From positions 15,778,134 to 15,842,133 of the forward strand of contig NC_049985.1 in assembly GCF_000003815.2 (NCBI RefSeq): a DNA stretch of 64,000 nucleotides, given 5' to 3'. Of the stretch, positions 12,101-26,100 are shown in pieces (within the stretch, counting starts at the first letter, position 1; each line of letters begins with the position of its first letter). The position numbers were made by a program, and so were the translations under genes. The stretch is from Branchiostoma floridae. Its lineage: Eukaryota > Chordata > Leptocardii > Amphioxiformes > Branchiostomatidae. A model generated the notes under the pieces. That model was not told where the DNA came from. It saw nothing but the letters and a program-made list of their open reading frames with translations, and did no database searches.

Positions 12101-14145
12101 ACATTTTTAGTCAAAAATGACCGAAAACCCTAAAATAACTCATTTTTGAAGTGATCTATGAAGAGAGTGTTGATGGGACTCTGTGGTCATATGTCCAATG
12201 CACCTATGTACCGAATTTCAGGTCACTAGGTTTTCATACAAGGGTATAGGAGCCAAAAATATACATTTTTTGTCAAAAATGGCCAAAAACCCTAAAATAA
12301 CTCATTTTTGAAGTGATCTATGAACAAAGTGTTGATGGACTCCTCTGCTCATATATCCAATGCACCTATATACCCAATTTCAGGTCATTTAGCTTTCATA
12401 CAAGGGCATAGGGGCCAAAAATAGACATTTTTAGTCAAAAATGGCCAAAAACCCCCAAATAAATAACTTTTGAAGTGGTCTTTGAAGAAAGTGTTGATGG
12501 GTACCTGTGCTCATATGTCCAATGCACCTCTATACCAAATTTCAGGTCATTAGGGTTTAATACCAGGGCACAGGGGCCCAAAATATATATATTTTGTCTA
12601 AAAATGACCAAAAACCCTAAATATCAAAATTTCTAAGGCCTCTATCAAAAAAGTGAAAAAAACACCTAGGGGTATTTGCTATCCCTACCTCCATGCCAAA
12701 TTTCAGCTCATTTGGCCCAAAAGTGAAAAAGTTTAATCGACTTGAAGATTTTGACAGGAGGAGAAGAAACCAAGGAAAAACAATATATTGCAATCCCATA
12801 CTATGTATGGATTGCAATATAATTACGAATACAATATATTTCACCATACCTATGGTATGGCTGAAATATAATAATGTACATCTGTCAGCACTTATATGAC
12901 ATGTTCTATATCTACTTGGCTCATTGCTGCTTTTAAAAGCTGATGAAAATCACAGCTAAAAATTCATACATGAACTTGTCAACCTCTAATTATATTATGA
13001 ATGTATTGGTATGAAATATTCAAGGAGATAGAAAATCACTTTTGGAGAAATTTAACTGATTGCCAACTAAAAAAAATTGCATGAAGTTTCATTACCAAGC
13101 ACAATGGGGTCTAATAGTTGTAGAGGTCTCTGAACGATTGATTCGAAAATTTCGGCGGGTCCACTTTTTAGTTAGCAAACATTGTAATTTGTAGCATCTC
13201 CATAATGTCTTTGTATGTAAATGCTGTAGAACTGACCTGTGCCCTGGAGACATCTGAGCATGCTCCACACACCAGCTCTGCAGGGTCGTAGTCCTCCCCC
13301 ACACCAGCCTCCTGGTCACACCGCGCCTCACCTCCATAGTATGCCTGGATGGGAAGTACAATGTACATGAAACTGTGTCTTGTTCTAGTGTGTTGTTCTT
13401 TGTACACAAGTGTTTCACATGGCTGGTGTTTCACTGACTGTCACCTTCCAGATGATCAGCTTGGCAAAAAGAACTTTGTTCTGCAGTAACTTACATGAAC
13501 CAACTTAATAAAACTATTCATATGAGTGTATATATAGCATATTCTTCAATCAAATACCTTGAGAATGGAGAGAAAAAGAAGGAGACTCATACATTTGTAA
13601 CATTAAGGAAATCAATATAATCTTATTATTTATTATAATCTTCATAAACGTATTTGTAACATTAATAAGATACAGGAGATACTGAAGTGAAATAGAGACA
13701 GGGCACACTAAACAAACTACTAACGGGGAGATATAGGAGGGAGGGGAGCTTCCAAAAATCCTAAGGAGTAGAAGAGACAATGGCCTACCTGGTAAAGATC
13801 CAAGAAATTTTAATTGGTACTATGGGTAAGCATTTATTATGTATTGCAGATTCCTAACGCACTCTACAGTGAACACAGTGTAAGCTATACCACGTTCATT
13901 GTAGATATTTAAAAACAGATGTATGTCTTCTATACCTTGTTGCACTTGTAGCAGACGTAGTAGGCATATCTGTTCATGGCGTAGCCTGCGGTATCGTTGT
14001 AGAACCTGGCCCCAGGTGTGGTGATGGCCTCACACTGACTCAGCCCTTCGTACTCCAGTCTCATCAGGGCTTTCCTCTTCACATCGTCATACAGGGCCCG
14101 GATAGGTGCCAGGAGGTCCTTCAGGGTCGGGTGGTCAATCTCACA
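9162..14145 (-). CDS. MYCBP2: MYCBP2 tandem-cysteine (TC) catalytic domain and C-terminus (4 exons)
   Basis: Exons 13936..14145, 13237..13344, 10170..10335 and 9162..9277. By comparison with human MYCBP2, where Cys4520 and Cys4572 relay ubiquitin and esterify Thr/Ser, both are conserved: Cys in YYGGEARC (codon 13318-13320) and Cys in [12 protein letters not shown] (codon 10261-10263). The residues around the acceptor site are also present: Glu of DYDPAE, Phe-Gly after the second Cys, and His and Phe in CHDDF. The protein ends [17 protein letters not shown] with TGA at 9162-9164. The 10170 donor and adjacent coding sequence are repeated three more times in the following intron. Confidence 0.97.
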
Positions 14146-17100
14146 CTTAAGGGGGGATATGGAGATGAATGAGTATTATATCGATCAAGAATATTAGGGA
14201 TGATTGATTGTACTAGGAGTTATTTGACCACAGGCATGAAGGGCTGTGTAATATTTTTAGTTCTTTCAAAAACCTTTTTGGCACAGGTATTCGGTACATA
14301 ACGCTAGTTTACCTTTATCTGCCCGTAACCTTTATCTGTTGTATATAAAATCAGAGTATTTAGGGATATCATCAAGTCAACAGACCGCTGTTTCAGACTA
14401 GAGTGCTATGAAAATATTGCAAGTTCAAACCTACGTCCGTCGACTAGATATCCTTAAACACTTTGTTTTTAAAAACAACGGATATAGGTTGCCATGTGGA
14501 TAAAGGTGAACTACCGTATACATGTACTTGGTTCCTCACGAAACATATCTCTTCATAACTCTTGTCATTCCCAAAATATTTTCTGATCTTTGGTCCCTTA
14601 CAAGACATAGCTTAATTACTATCATCCACAAAGATGACCAGAACCTAATGTAAGGTAACTTAATATAAGCAGTCTGCAACATTGCACACTGAATAATTAA
14701 CTGGGTAACAACAATACCATAACTTAGAATGATGGCACTAGATATATTTTTTTGACAAGTGTAGAACTTTGCATCCTGTAACATCCATCCTACAATGACT
14801 GAATATCTTGGTACTAACCTTACAGATGGGACAGAGAGAGAATCCGAATGAGATACGTGGCCCCACCCACTTCCTCTCCAGGACATTCCTACAGCAGTGC
14901 TGGTGGAACACGTGGCCACAGATCAACTGTGCAGGAAAAACATGCTTTTTAAAACAAGGAATAGTCTGTAATCTTAATCTTTGCTTGAGTGAAAGTGATA
15001 TTGAACTGTCTAATAAAGTTCTAATGAACTCAATGACCAGTTGATCTACTTGCACTCTTCCACTGCTGGTCATGGCATAGAAGACAGACAGCACATGTAC
15101 ATGTATATGCACAGTAGATATAGGCTCAGTGTACCTGGGGAATTCAAAATTCCCCTAGCTCTTTTCAACAACCACAATGTACAGTGAATTAAAAACTGCA
15201 ACCTTTTCAAGTAGCCTATATGTTGGGTGAGTGACAAAAGACTGGATTCGAACCCGGAACCTCTTGGTCCACAGACAGGGTTCATAACCACTGGACTAGA
15301 CACAATACAAACAAAGACTATGATGATGATTACCTGTATGGCAGGAGCAGCAGACAGGGCCTCGGTAAAACACACCATACACATGTCATCAGCGTCCTGC
15401 TTCAGGGTCATCCCATCTGCACCCTTACAGCCATGGAGGCACGGCAGACACGTGTCCTCATCCTTCACACCCCCGCAAGGGTGCCCACATGGTAGGGTCC
15501 TGGTGCAGGCATTTCTGGCATGTTCCTGAACGAGTGAGGTGACACGGACTGTTAGTAAAGACTTAGCATCAGGGCCAGATTTGAATTTCTATCAGTCCTA
15601 CACATTGTAAATAGGAGCCCATGTAGATTATTGTTGTTAACCCTGTCATTTCACGTTTACAAAAAATACATACATTTATATCAATTTCATGTCCTGAGGC
15701 TTAGATGGACGGATTGAAATTTTTGTTTGTCCAGACAAGGAAATTTCTGTCCCAGTATGGCAGGATAGGTAGACGGTCCCGTTGTCTATGTACTACATAG
15801 CAGCTTACTCTTCATCATCTGGTGACTCTCCCAACTCTATCAGAAACATTTGCATGGACTTATAGGTGTGATAGTCAGAAGGCAATGTGGCCAATAGCTT
15901 CTTTAGCAAAGGAAATATTGCAATACAATACAGCTTTTATGCTTATAATAGATGAACTTGAGGTATTGATTTACAAACTTGAGCTGTTTTGCTGGGCTGA
16001 AAGCACACTTTTTATATATCACCCATGATGGTAGTGCATAAAATATAACTTAACATGTTTTTAATGACAGTTTACTACTTCAGAATTACTTTGTCTTCTT
16101 GTTTCAAAATTTTGCTGCACCGACCTGACACTCTGGGTCTGCACACACGTTCCCTATAGCCAGTAGACCGGTGTTGCTACTCGCACCACAGAATCTACAG
16201 GTTCCTGCTGAGGCACTCGATGTCATCTTACCTGTCATGGCACGGCAACAACATCATGTTAGAAAAACTTAATAGCAAACAAAATAAATACATGTAGTAC
16301 ACAAATGTCCTTTTTTATGGTCTAAAATTTCACAAGAAAGAAGCTCTACGTAGGATTTTGCACTCAAATTTGTACTGTTGTTGACATAATGTCTGAAATA
16401 AACTTTTGGGGTTTTACTTACCACATAGAATGATAAAATCACAAAGTATTCTAGTGAAAAATATATAGGACTAAGCAGAAAGACTGAATCTAAGTACTCT
16501 TCTTTGGTATACTTTTACTGCAAGTGCAGTGGATTTTATAACGAATTTTGAATTTCATATGATCAGGGTAAGAGTTTATTGACATGAAACTATCTGAAGG
16601 GTTTTGTTTGACTCCCACTGGCCAGTTCCTCTCCTAAAACTCAAGGCAGTTTTTACATTATATTTAACATAAGGTGACAAATGGCTACTGTAGCAGACTG
16701 GAGGTTAACTCACCCCCGTTCCTCTCCCTGAACTCGACCATGGCCTTGAGAGTCTTGCTGTCGGCCAGAGCCATGACCCAGAACAGCTTGGTGCGACCAC
16801 ACCCCTCATGGAGGTCCACCTTGATGGACTCCTCCTCCTCCTTAAACACCTGTGTGTGTGTGGGGGGGGAGGGGGGGGGGGCTCGTCTTAATATCCATTC
16901 ATACCAGCTATAGTTTTAAATACATACAATTGTACATTTCACTATTAACAAGAAGTGAGAAGAAACCATTGTTGATGGTTATCCCTCTTAACTTGGGAGT
17001 CAATACACCTTTCTCACGTGGCGGCCATGATAGGTCTAAAATGAGGTCAATGAGGCAAACAGACAAAACTTATTTATAAAATCAGCACCCATTTAGTTTT

Positions 17101-20100
17101 CCCCCAAACCACACAGATTTTCACAATATAAGATCAGACAATTAAACATTATAACTAGTGTTAGCAATTTAGAGTAGCGTAAAACAGAACAAGGTATATT
17201 CACTGATGACTCTCCAAACTCAGAATGAAACAGCAGACTGACCTGTCTCTGGTGCTGCCTTGTTTTCCTGTGGAGATGGAGGTACCTGTCACACTCTGCA
17301 CACAGGTTCCCACAGTCACTGCACAGGATGATGGCCAGGGTCTCCCCATCATCATGGTTATCACAGGTGGGCTGGACAAGCACAGAAACTATGTTATTAT
17401 TATTGTACTCGAGTGTCAAATCCAACCTCTGAACCCGGTATCTAAATTTTGAACAGTAATGCACAATAAGTGCATTCAAATCATTCAATGGAAGCCAATG
17501 CAATACAACTTTGAAGCCCATAAAAGTGAGGACCTGTCCAAATCACCCATGTTGAAAATTCTCCTGACCAAGGTATGACATAATACATATTATGGCAAAT
17601 ATAGCACAACTTGAACTTGAGCAGCTAAAGGTAACTGCAAACACACTAACTGTAGCAACAAAAAGTGCCATAGCAAACCTCACCTTCTGTTTGGGCTGCC
17701 CATCTTTCCCCACCCACTGTCCTGATGACAGCCTCTCCACATGGTCCTGGTCTAACACACACAGGGAGGCGAGAGCCAGCCATAGCTGTGGGTACAATAA
17801 ACACACTATTATCAACATGCTCTGTGTTGTACAATATAATCTTGGCCATTGAAGACAAGGGAAAAACAACATCATCATCATTAAGACTTGGCCTACTTGT
17901 CTGACTACAAGGGTGTTGTACTGATCTATGTGAACTTGAGGAGCAAACACCAATTACATGTACATAAAATAGGTCCATTTAAAGTTTATGTAATGTAAAA
18001 TTTGTTTCAACAGCAGCAGTACAGTTTGCTTACAGTTGCTGTGTAGAGACACTCCTGAGGCTGTCTCTGTTCTTCCTCCATCTTGGTCAGTGTCATGATG
18101 CTCTCTGCTACAGCACTCTTAGTCACCCTGGCCCACTCTTCTGACAGTTTACCCTGTAGTAACGGATCAAAGAATGATCATTAGCAGCTGTACAAAATAC
18201 AGAGCCATTTAAAAGCATAGAGGAACATAGGGAGAATTTGCATGCAGATAAAATTACAGTAACTCATAATTAGATGAAGCACCTGACTCGCATGGGAGAT
18301 CTCAATGTTCATCACACTACCTGGTAATACGTTAACTTTACTAACTTCTGTTAAATGTTAACTCCTGAATGGTTTGCTACAACTTTAATTACATAATAGA
18401 TGAAAGACAAAATTTTTAAATCCTTCAAAGCTTTACAATCATGAAAAGAGGAGGCACAGACACCCACAAAAGTTGCATACAATCCCCTTACACAATACAA
18501 AATTTGTATACATTTGATTGATACATTTAAGTGGTGTCTCTTCAACATATAACAGACAATGTGTAGATTGGAGATAAAGTCTGCACTGACCATTGACATG
18601 TCCTTGACCAGTCTGATGATGAGCTGGGCGATGTCACTGGGGACAGAACCTCTCAACCACCACCTGCTGCTGCTGTTCTTCACTCTGGGGGCACATTCAC
18701 AATGTTTAGACTCTGAAACAACCAGAGGGGCGAGTAGAACAGAAAGAAACAACATCCCGACTCCCGGGATTCGAACCCGCGCCGAACCCGGGCAGCCGGA
18801 TCACAAATCGGACGTGCAAACCGTTCGGCCAAAAGGCTTAAGCCGTTAGGCGTCTTCGGTTTAGCAGTCCTTGAACACCACTGTTACAACTCATATATCT
18901 GTCTGCAATGGTAAAGAGGAAGCTAATATACTATAACTGAAATATACAATGTATGTAACATCCCCTTTACACTAAACGTAGTACACTGAGAGACCAAAAG
19001 TTGCTTGATAAAATTCTTAGAGAAAAAAAAGACATTTTTTACATTTTGTGCTATGTTATCTCTTAAACCATATATCATGTAACGTTATCATATTCCAGTC
19101 ATAAATTTAAGGATCACACAAGTCCAAAGATCACTCACCGGTTGCTGACTGATCACCACACATTGGGAAAGAGGCCTAATGATCACTAGAACATGTTTGA
19201 CTGTAAAATGGTTATTGGTTTAAAATCAAACCCTACCGTGAGTTCAGAGCTGTGGCTAGTGATATGGAGTTGACTCCCTTGCTGGCTGCCTTCTCCACCA
19301 GCCCCCCTCCCCCTTTGACCTTGACCTGTACGGACAGAGCCTTGGTGATGCAGCCCAGGAACACGTCCAGGATGCCCTGGGTGTCCTTCTGCACGTTCTC
19401 AGGCTTGTAGCTGGCCTGAGTGAGGATGCTGATGTCTGTGGGGGGGAGGGATGTGATGCCCAGGATGTTGGCTAGCTGTTGTGGGGGAGCTTCAGGCAAA
19501 ACTCTTCTCAGTAGAGAGGCAACCTGGTGAGAGAATTATGGAGAATGTATTGTTAGATCTCAACTACATGTTTTGTGAAGTGCTGCAGACTAATAGTAAC
19601 TGAAATGAAAGGCAGAAATGAGCCATGCTATAATATTTGCATCTGGTAATTTCATAACATCGATGGAAAGCTCTAGATGAGTACCCATGAGGACCTGACT
19701 TTGTAATTAATTCTTGCCTGTCAATACAACATTGGACTAGAACCAAACCAGGCTTCAAATTCTTCAAGATCCTATTACATCATTCCACCTCACTCTGCAA
19801 TATTTGTAATATTTGCAGAATCTGGATATGGACTGCAGAATCAAACCAACGACAAACAAACACACCAACGGATTACAATACCACAATTTTCTTAAAGGGA
19901 ACAAATAAGTATAATGACAAAAATTTAAAAAAAAGAAGAAGAATCCATTCACCTGTCTCTGCACCCTAGGTGTACCAGTGTGTAGCAGTGACAGAAGATC
20001 CTTCATCAGTCCTAGTTGTTGTGCCAGGTATGCCCTCCCCACTGTAGACCCACTCAGGGCCAGCACCATGGACAGCAGCTCAAAGCAGTACGTGTCTGCC

Positions 20101-23100
20101 AGTATCAGCGGCTCGGCAGGCTTGGGCTCCTGCGTCGGCGTGCCTGCTTCCGTCTGCGACGACAAGTTCGCCTCCCACTCGTCTCGGACCCTTGCCGTCT
20201 CCATGGAGATGGCCTGGACAATGTGTGCACACACCTGCTTCTGTAGGTTGGTGAGCTTGCTCCTGCTGAACAGAATCCCGACCATGTGTTCTCTCAGATC
20301 AGACTCTCCCTTCTCCTCTGCCTCGGAAGCCTCCTTACTGTCCGGTTCTACCAGTCTGTCCTCGCTGGAGATCAGTTTCCCGAACACCTGCTTCGTCAGG
20401 AGGCGGAAGACTCTCAGAGTCTCTGCCTCACAGTTCTTCTGTTGGATCACCACAGGGGCCAGCTGGTTCGCTTCAACTATAGCCTTCCCCACGTCCTCAC
20501 CTAGCACCTTGATCTGCCTGACTCGGAGACTGTTGTCAGGCCCCTTCAGTTCTACCTTGATCACTCGACAGTAAGGGCCTGGTAGGTGACAGTGGACCCA
20601 ACCGACGTGGCGAGGCTCTAGCTCCACCACCCTAATCTTGCTGAGGTCTTCGGTGGCTGCTCCTGCACTAAAGATCACACTTGTAACCTTGTTGGCTAGA
20701 TCTCTGGTATTGTCGATGTGGATGTACACCATACGCGGGACGCTCCCCCGGCAGCACGTGAGGGTCAGGGACTTGGTCTTGTTCCTGTCCTCGTCACCAG
20801 ACTCCCAGAACGTTTCTGTGGACCCGTCTGTTAGACTGGCAATCATGGCTGTTCGACTGGAGGCCTTCAGTTCTATCTGAGCGGTGATGTCACGCAGGCA
20901 CTCTACTGTGTAGTTTACCTACAACAGAGGAAAGTCCAGTAAATAAATCACACACCACAATGTTTACTTTCTAGATAACAGAAATGAAACATTTCACATA
21001 TTTACTTTCAGCAAACTTTTCTTCATTACCAAAGAACAAAGCAACTACTTTCTTTTTGCAAAAACTCTATAGCATGCATTCTACAAAAACCTTTAAGTTA
21101 GTGATACCCAGGAGGCCAGGCTTAACGACTACCAAATACCTAATAAACTTCATACTGTAATGCTGTTAAATTTGTGTTTGTGTTTGTTGCAGTTTTAGTT
21201 TTAGTTTTTTGGTGACCTCTCTATCTACATGGCACTATAAGCCTTCCATTGCATTACTTCAGTACTACAGAATCATTTCAGCAGACTTACTGCAAACTTA
21301 AAACACCTCAAAAACCTCCATGTACATTTGTATTAGACCTTCAAGTACATGTACATGTAGCTCATAGAGAACCTTTTTTTCATTCCTATAATCTCTAGAC
21401 TTTAATGACCATATGACTGCAAAGCAGATATGCCATCTAGCTGCTGACAGAAGGGCATGGAAGAAACTTGATAATGATGACTTCTCTTACCTGAGTGACA
21501 GCTGTAGACGACCCGTCTCCCATGGAGGCAGAGCTGGTGCTGATGGTCTCATCTCCGTCCCCCTCGTCTGACTTGGACAGAATCTGGCTGATGTTGTTGA
21601 AGACGTGGCTGCGGTGCAGGAACATGTGGTCCGCGGGTCTGAAGCGCAGGCAGTAGCAGCGCATGGCGATCTGCTGCAGGGCCGAGCCGTTGGGCAGGAC
21701 CATCATGATGTCCGAGATGGTCTGCAGGAGGTGGTGGAAGGCCTGGGGGAGGGGGTACACGGCTTCCCCTGCCACGGTGATGTCTGACAGGGGGTGGTCA
21801 CTCACCGTCGTCTCACGGTCCTGCAGAGATGGACAGAGTGTTCAGAACCAAACCTACATTCAAGAGCTATGGTCCCCAGAGCAGACATTCATGCTGTTAC
21901 CTCCACTGTAAAAAAGGTGGTAAAAAGAGCTTTATCTGGTACACGAGTTCCATATTCCATGGAGATAACTTGTCTGTGATCCCAATTCTACATTGTACAG
22001 ATTTACCTGTACCTTCAAGTTTCATGCACTGCCTATTTGAAGCTTTAGCATGCTTCCTGTAACTTGATGGTACTGTAAGTAGACAAACTTCGGGTTTGAG
22101 GTGGGGATACCTCCGGATCCAGACACCACTTACACTTGTACAAGCATGCATAGATGTACTGTCACCTGACGCAACATACAGCATGGACAGTCTTGATAAA
22201 ATAAATACATTCTTTGACTACCCTGCACAACACATGGTGGCAAGGGATTTGGGAACTCCTGACACAGGGGTGGACCATTTGCTTTCCAGGGGAAACAAAA
22301 TTGGACATAACATTTTCCTTGAAATTAGTTGGGAACAAAGACAAGGTACAGCCAGATTATATTGAAATAGGAAGAATCCCAAATCTGCGGCACCCATTTA
22401 CAGACAGGCTGCACACATTTTGCCTGTATGCCTAGTCTGAAGTTCTCTCAATATTCCAATGATTTTCCCCCGAGGTCCAGTGGTCCACCCCTTACCTCAA
22501 TCTTCAGCAGACGCCTATTCTCCAGAGCCCTCCTGGGCACAACGTCCTCAGGAATAGGCTTCTGGTCTGCAGGCTAGTATGCAGGTAAGGTAAGACAAAC
22601 ACCAACCTGTGACCAACCTGCGATGCTCTAAAATTGCATGCAGTACAGCAAACACTATAGCGAGTTAGGGGGTACACGTACAGTTTTGAGGGACAAGACT
22701 TTTGGGGCATTGCGTGTCCTGTAACCCAGCCAGAGGCAAAACAAAGGTAGTGAAAGACAGTATGACTGTTTCAAATGACTGACACAATCACAGTTACTGT
22801 GACAATTCAGTGTTTTAAATCCGAGAGGCTGTAAAAATTGAAAGTAAAGAGAAGAACAACTTTATAAAATTATGTCTTTTCCTGGTTTTATTTTTGGTCA
22901 AACAAACAATTTCAAACAAGAAGGGTAGTAAGATTGGATATGATTTCCACAAACCCCTGTGCCATGGCCAGAAATGGTGTGGGATGTGCGTGCCAATCAG
23001 AAGTAACTGAATGTGCTATCATAACATCAGGTTATGCTGCCTGGGTTTCCACTACGTACATCATTTTCATTGCAATTTTAACAAAGGTTTGCCTCTCAGG

Positions 23101-26100
23101 AAACACTCTACTGGACACAAAATCATTCCATGCAAGTGTTGGGTGAAGGTTTAGCATTTGTATTTTCTACTGTTGAAAGTACATTTGTACATCTCACATC
23201 AACCACTTCATGCTCACACTGAAAGTCAAAACATTTTCAAAAGACTTGCTTTCAGGAAAAACTACTCAGTACTTCTATTCAATGCTTGCGCAGTTACACA
23301 AGTGCACAGAACTCACCACGTCTGCTTCCTTCTTTCTCTTCTTCTCCTCTGGCTCCTCTTCCATCTCTAACTCGATGACAGGTGGAGTGAGCGACGCCAC
23401 GAAGAACCACAGCAGGTCGTGTAGGCAGGTGGGCTGGGTCACACTCCGCAGTAACCAGTTCAGGGCCTGGGGAGGGGGGCAGGGGAGCAGGTTACACTTT
23501 TATCACAAGTTGATGTTTTGATGTGATCACAGCAAAATCTAAAAATAAAACAGCCGAGGTCCACATTCTCACAAGATAGCATTAATTGATAGTTGAAGTC
23601 CTTTTTGCACTATAGATGGTGCAAAGGGCAGCACCCATCTTAATTTTAGGGCCTTGCGTCACCTATATTCTTTGCAATCCCTTTGCTTGGAAAAGTGAAA
23701 GTGTGGTGGTTTTGTGGCCTTGTTATTACCTTCGCCAAGAACATTATATTTTTGGTTATGCCGTAGTATTAGGTGAGTCTTAAGTCAACAGTATAACTGA
23801 AGAACCGATTGATGGATCTTAATGATACCTGGTTGTTGAAAGGAGAGTCAAGTTCGAAAATGGTTTACCTGCTGTTTTCTTACGTTACAGAAGTGTCTGT
23901 GTATGAATTTTGTTAGTTTGTTTTGGATCCATTGCGACCCGTGATGACATCCCTGATGTCCACGTTCAAGGTTCAACGTTTGTGGACATTACTCAAGGTT
24001 AATTGGAATGGATGAAATGGAATTTCTAACTGCTACAAACACACGTTCATGCAGTCATTCAGTTCATGCTTTTGGGGTACTAGGAACTCTTAGTAATACA
24101 GACCTTAAAGTATTGAATAAAGCCATGATTATTTGGCAAATGGATGTGTTCGTGGAACTCTAGTTGTATCTGAGACACATTTGCAAGCCTACCTCCATGG
24201 CATGAACCCTACATGCAGCCTTGCGTAGAGACTGTCTCATGGCGACCTCTAACCCCTCCAGGTCATGACGCTGGATGATGAACGCGATGACGGGCCACTG
24301 GCGTGCCTTGTCTCGCAGGTCCCGCTGTTTGGCCCTACTCTCTACCAGTCTGGCCAGCTGGGACGATGGGTGGCGTAGGAGGGACGACCCACTCTCTGTG
24401 GGATACAATAAATGCATTTTAAAACTGCTTACTTTTGTGGGTAACAATGTTCGTTATTCACAACCAGAAAATTATGGCTAATGTATCGGTGATCATCTGT
24501 CACCTTCTTCAAGCCGATGATAATTCTACTTTGCAATGGAGCTAAGGTGTTATCCAGTCATTTACCATACTGAAATCATTCATGAATCTCCTACTTTGGT
24601 GCAGACAATAGCAAAAAATGGTGCAGTGTGAATTGTGAGACAAGGACATGAAATCTCTTGGTGACTATTTCAGATATTCATTGGCAAACTTACCCGAGTT
24701 TCCACTGACAGTTCTCCTGCGGGACGACCGTAGTTTCAGGCTTCCCATACCACTGTTGTCCAAAATCTCCACCTCAGAGGAAGGTATAGTTCCTTGCATA
24801 GATATAGACCGCTGGAATGGCACCCTAGGACTCAGCCCCTCCCCAACGGGGCTGGAATCTACACTCATGGGCCCGGCGAACACCAGGTCCTCCTCCTTGT
24901 GAGGACTGGTATCTGGGGTGATCGATATCGTCCGCTGAGGGGTGCCAAACGAGTCCGATCGGAACCGGTTCTCCTCACGGAAGAGGTTGTCGTTGAAAGA
25001 CATGGGACAGAGGTTGTGACCCTGTTGAGCGGCAATTTGCTGTAGGTACAGGAAGGGAACGGAGGGGAAGTGGGCGTGGTCAAGGTCACCTTCAGATACC
25101 ACCGGGAGTTCGTGCCTCAGGAGCTGTCTCCTGGACACTGGGCTCTGAGCCGGGATGTGCGGTCCCATCGCACTGCCAAAGTTCAACAGAAAGAGGGCAT
25201 TGTTTTTCATGATGTTATGGGCCTCCATTGGTGTCATTGTTCTTGGTGGCTTCAGCGGAATGACTCTCTTCTTAGCCTTCTTCACTTTCTCTTTCTGTGC
25301 CGCCTTCTTCTCCTTGAGATATTTGTCCCTACATTTCTCACACATCAGGTACCAGCTGCTCCCTCCTACGCCTCCGTCCCCACAGTTCCCTGCCCACCCC
25401 CCACAGTAGTTCCCCCCGCTGTTATACCCCATGCCTGCTGCATGTTTGCCACAGCCAGGGTGAGCCTGCTTCATGTGGTATGTGACTGGGTGGGGGAACG
25501 TCCCTCCACACAGCTCACATGCTGCATCCTTCTCCCCTCCTGCCACAAACGGTGCTCCTGCAGCCTCGCCAAACAGGTTACCTCTACCCTGTTGTTGTTG
25601 CTGCTGCTGTTGTTGTTGTTGTTTACCCTGCTGCTGGGGCCACTTCTCTTTCTTCTTCTTCTTTTCACGTTCCTTCCGTTCCTTCTTGTTCTTCACCAAC
25701 TCAGCAGGAGAGGGTAGGATCACCTGCTGTGTTGCCATGTTGAGAACAAACGCCGACACTTCTTCCCAAAATGAAACCAAGTGCTGCAGAGTTAGAGGAA
25801 GCTGAGGCTCCTTCTTTGTTTCTGAACTCTTGGCCACCTTACTCGGTGACACTCCCCTTGAGTCGTTTACCTTGCCAGCTACTCTCTTAGGGGATGGCTC
25901 AGGATTGACTAATGCATTGATGTTAGAGGGAGCTTCTCTTTCAGCCAGCTTTTTCAAAGCTGAAGTCAGCTCCATGGAATGCCTATTTTTCAGTCTAGGG
26001 TCCCTGAAGTCTTCCATCTCTGACGACACTTGCTCCTTGGTCTGACCTGAGCTTGCTTCTTTTGTGAGGTTGGGGTGAAACTTGAGGAAGGAGGCACATG

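Noticed and set aside
18757-18845. Functional tRNA gene
   Set aside because: A and B boxes are present but the acceptor stem does not pair, so it is better called a SINE head.
19978-20574. 198-codon plus-strand ORF
   Set aside because: Antisense to the DOC exon; Ser-rich shadow with no family resemblance.
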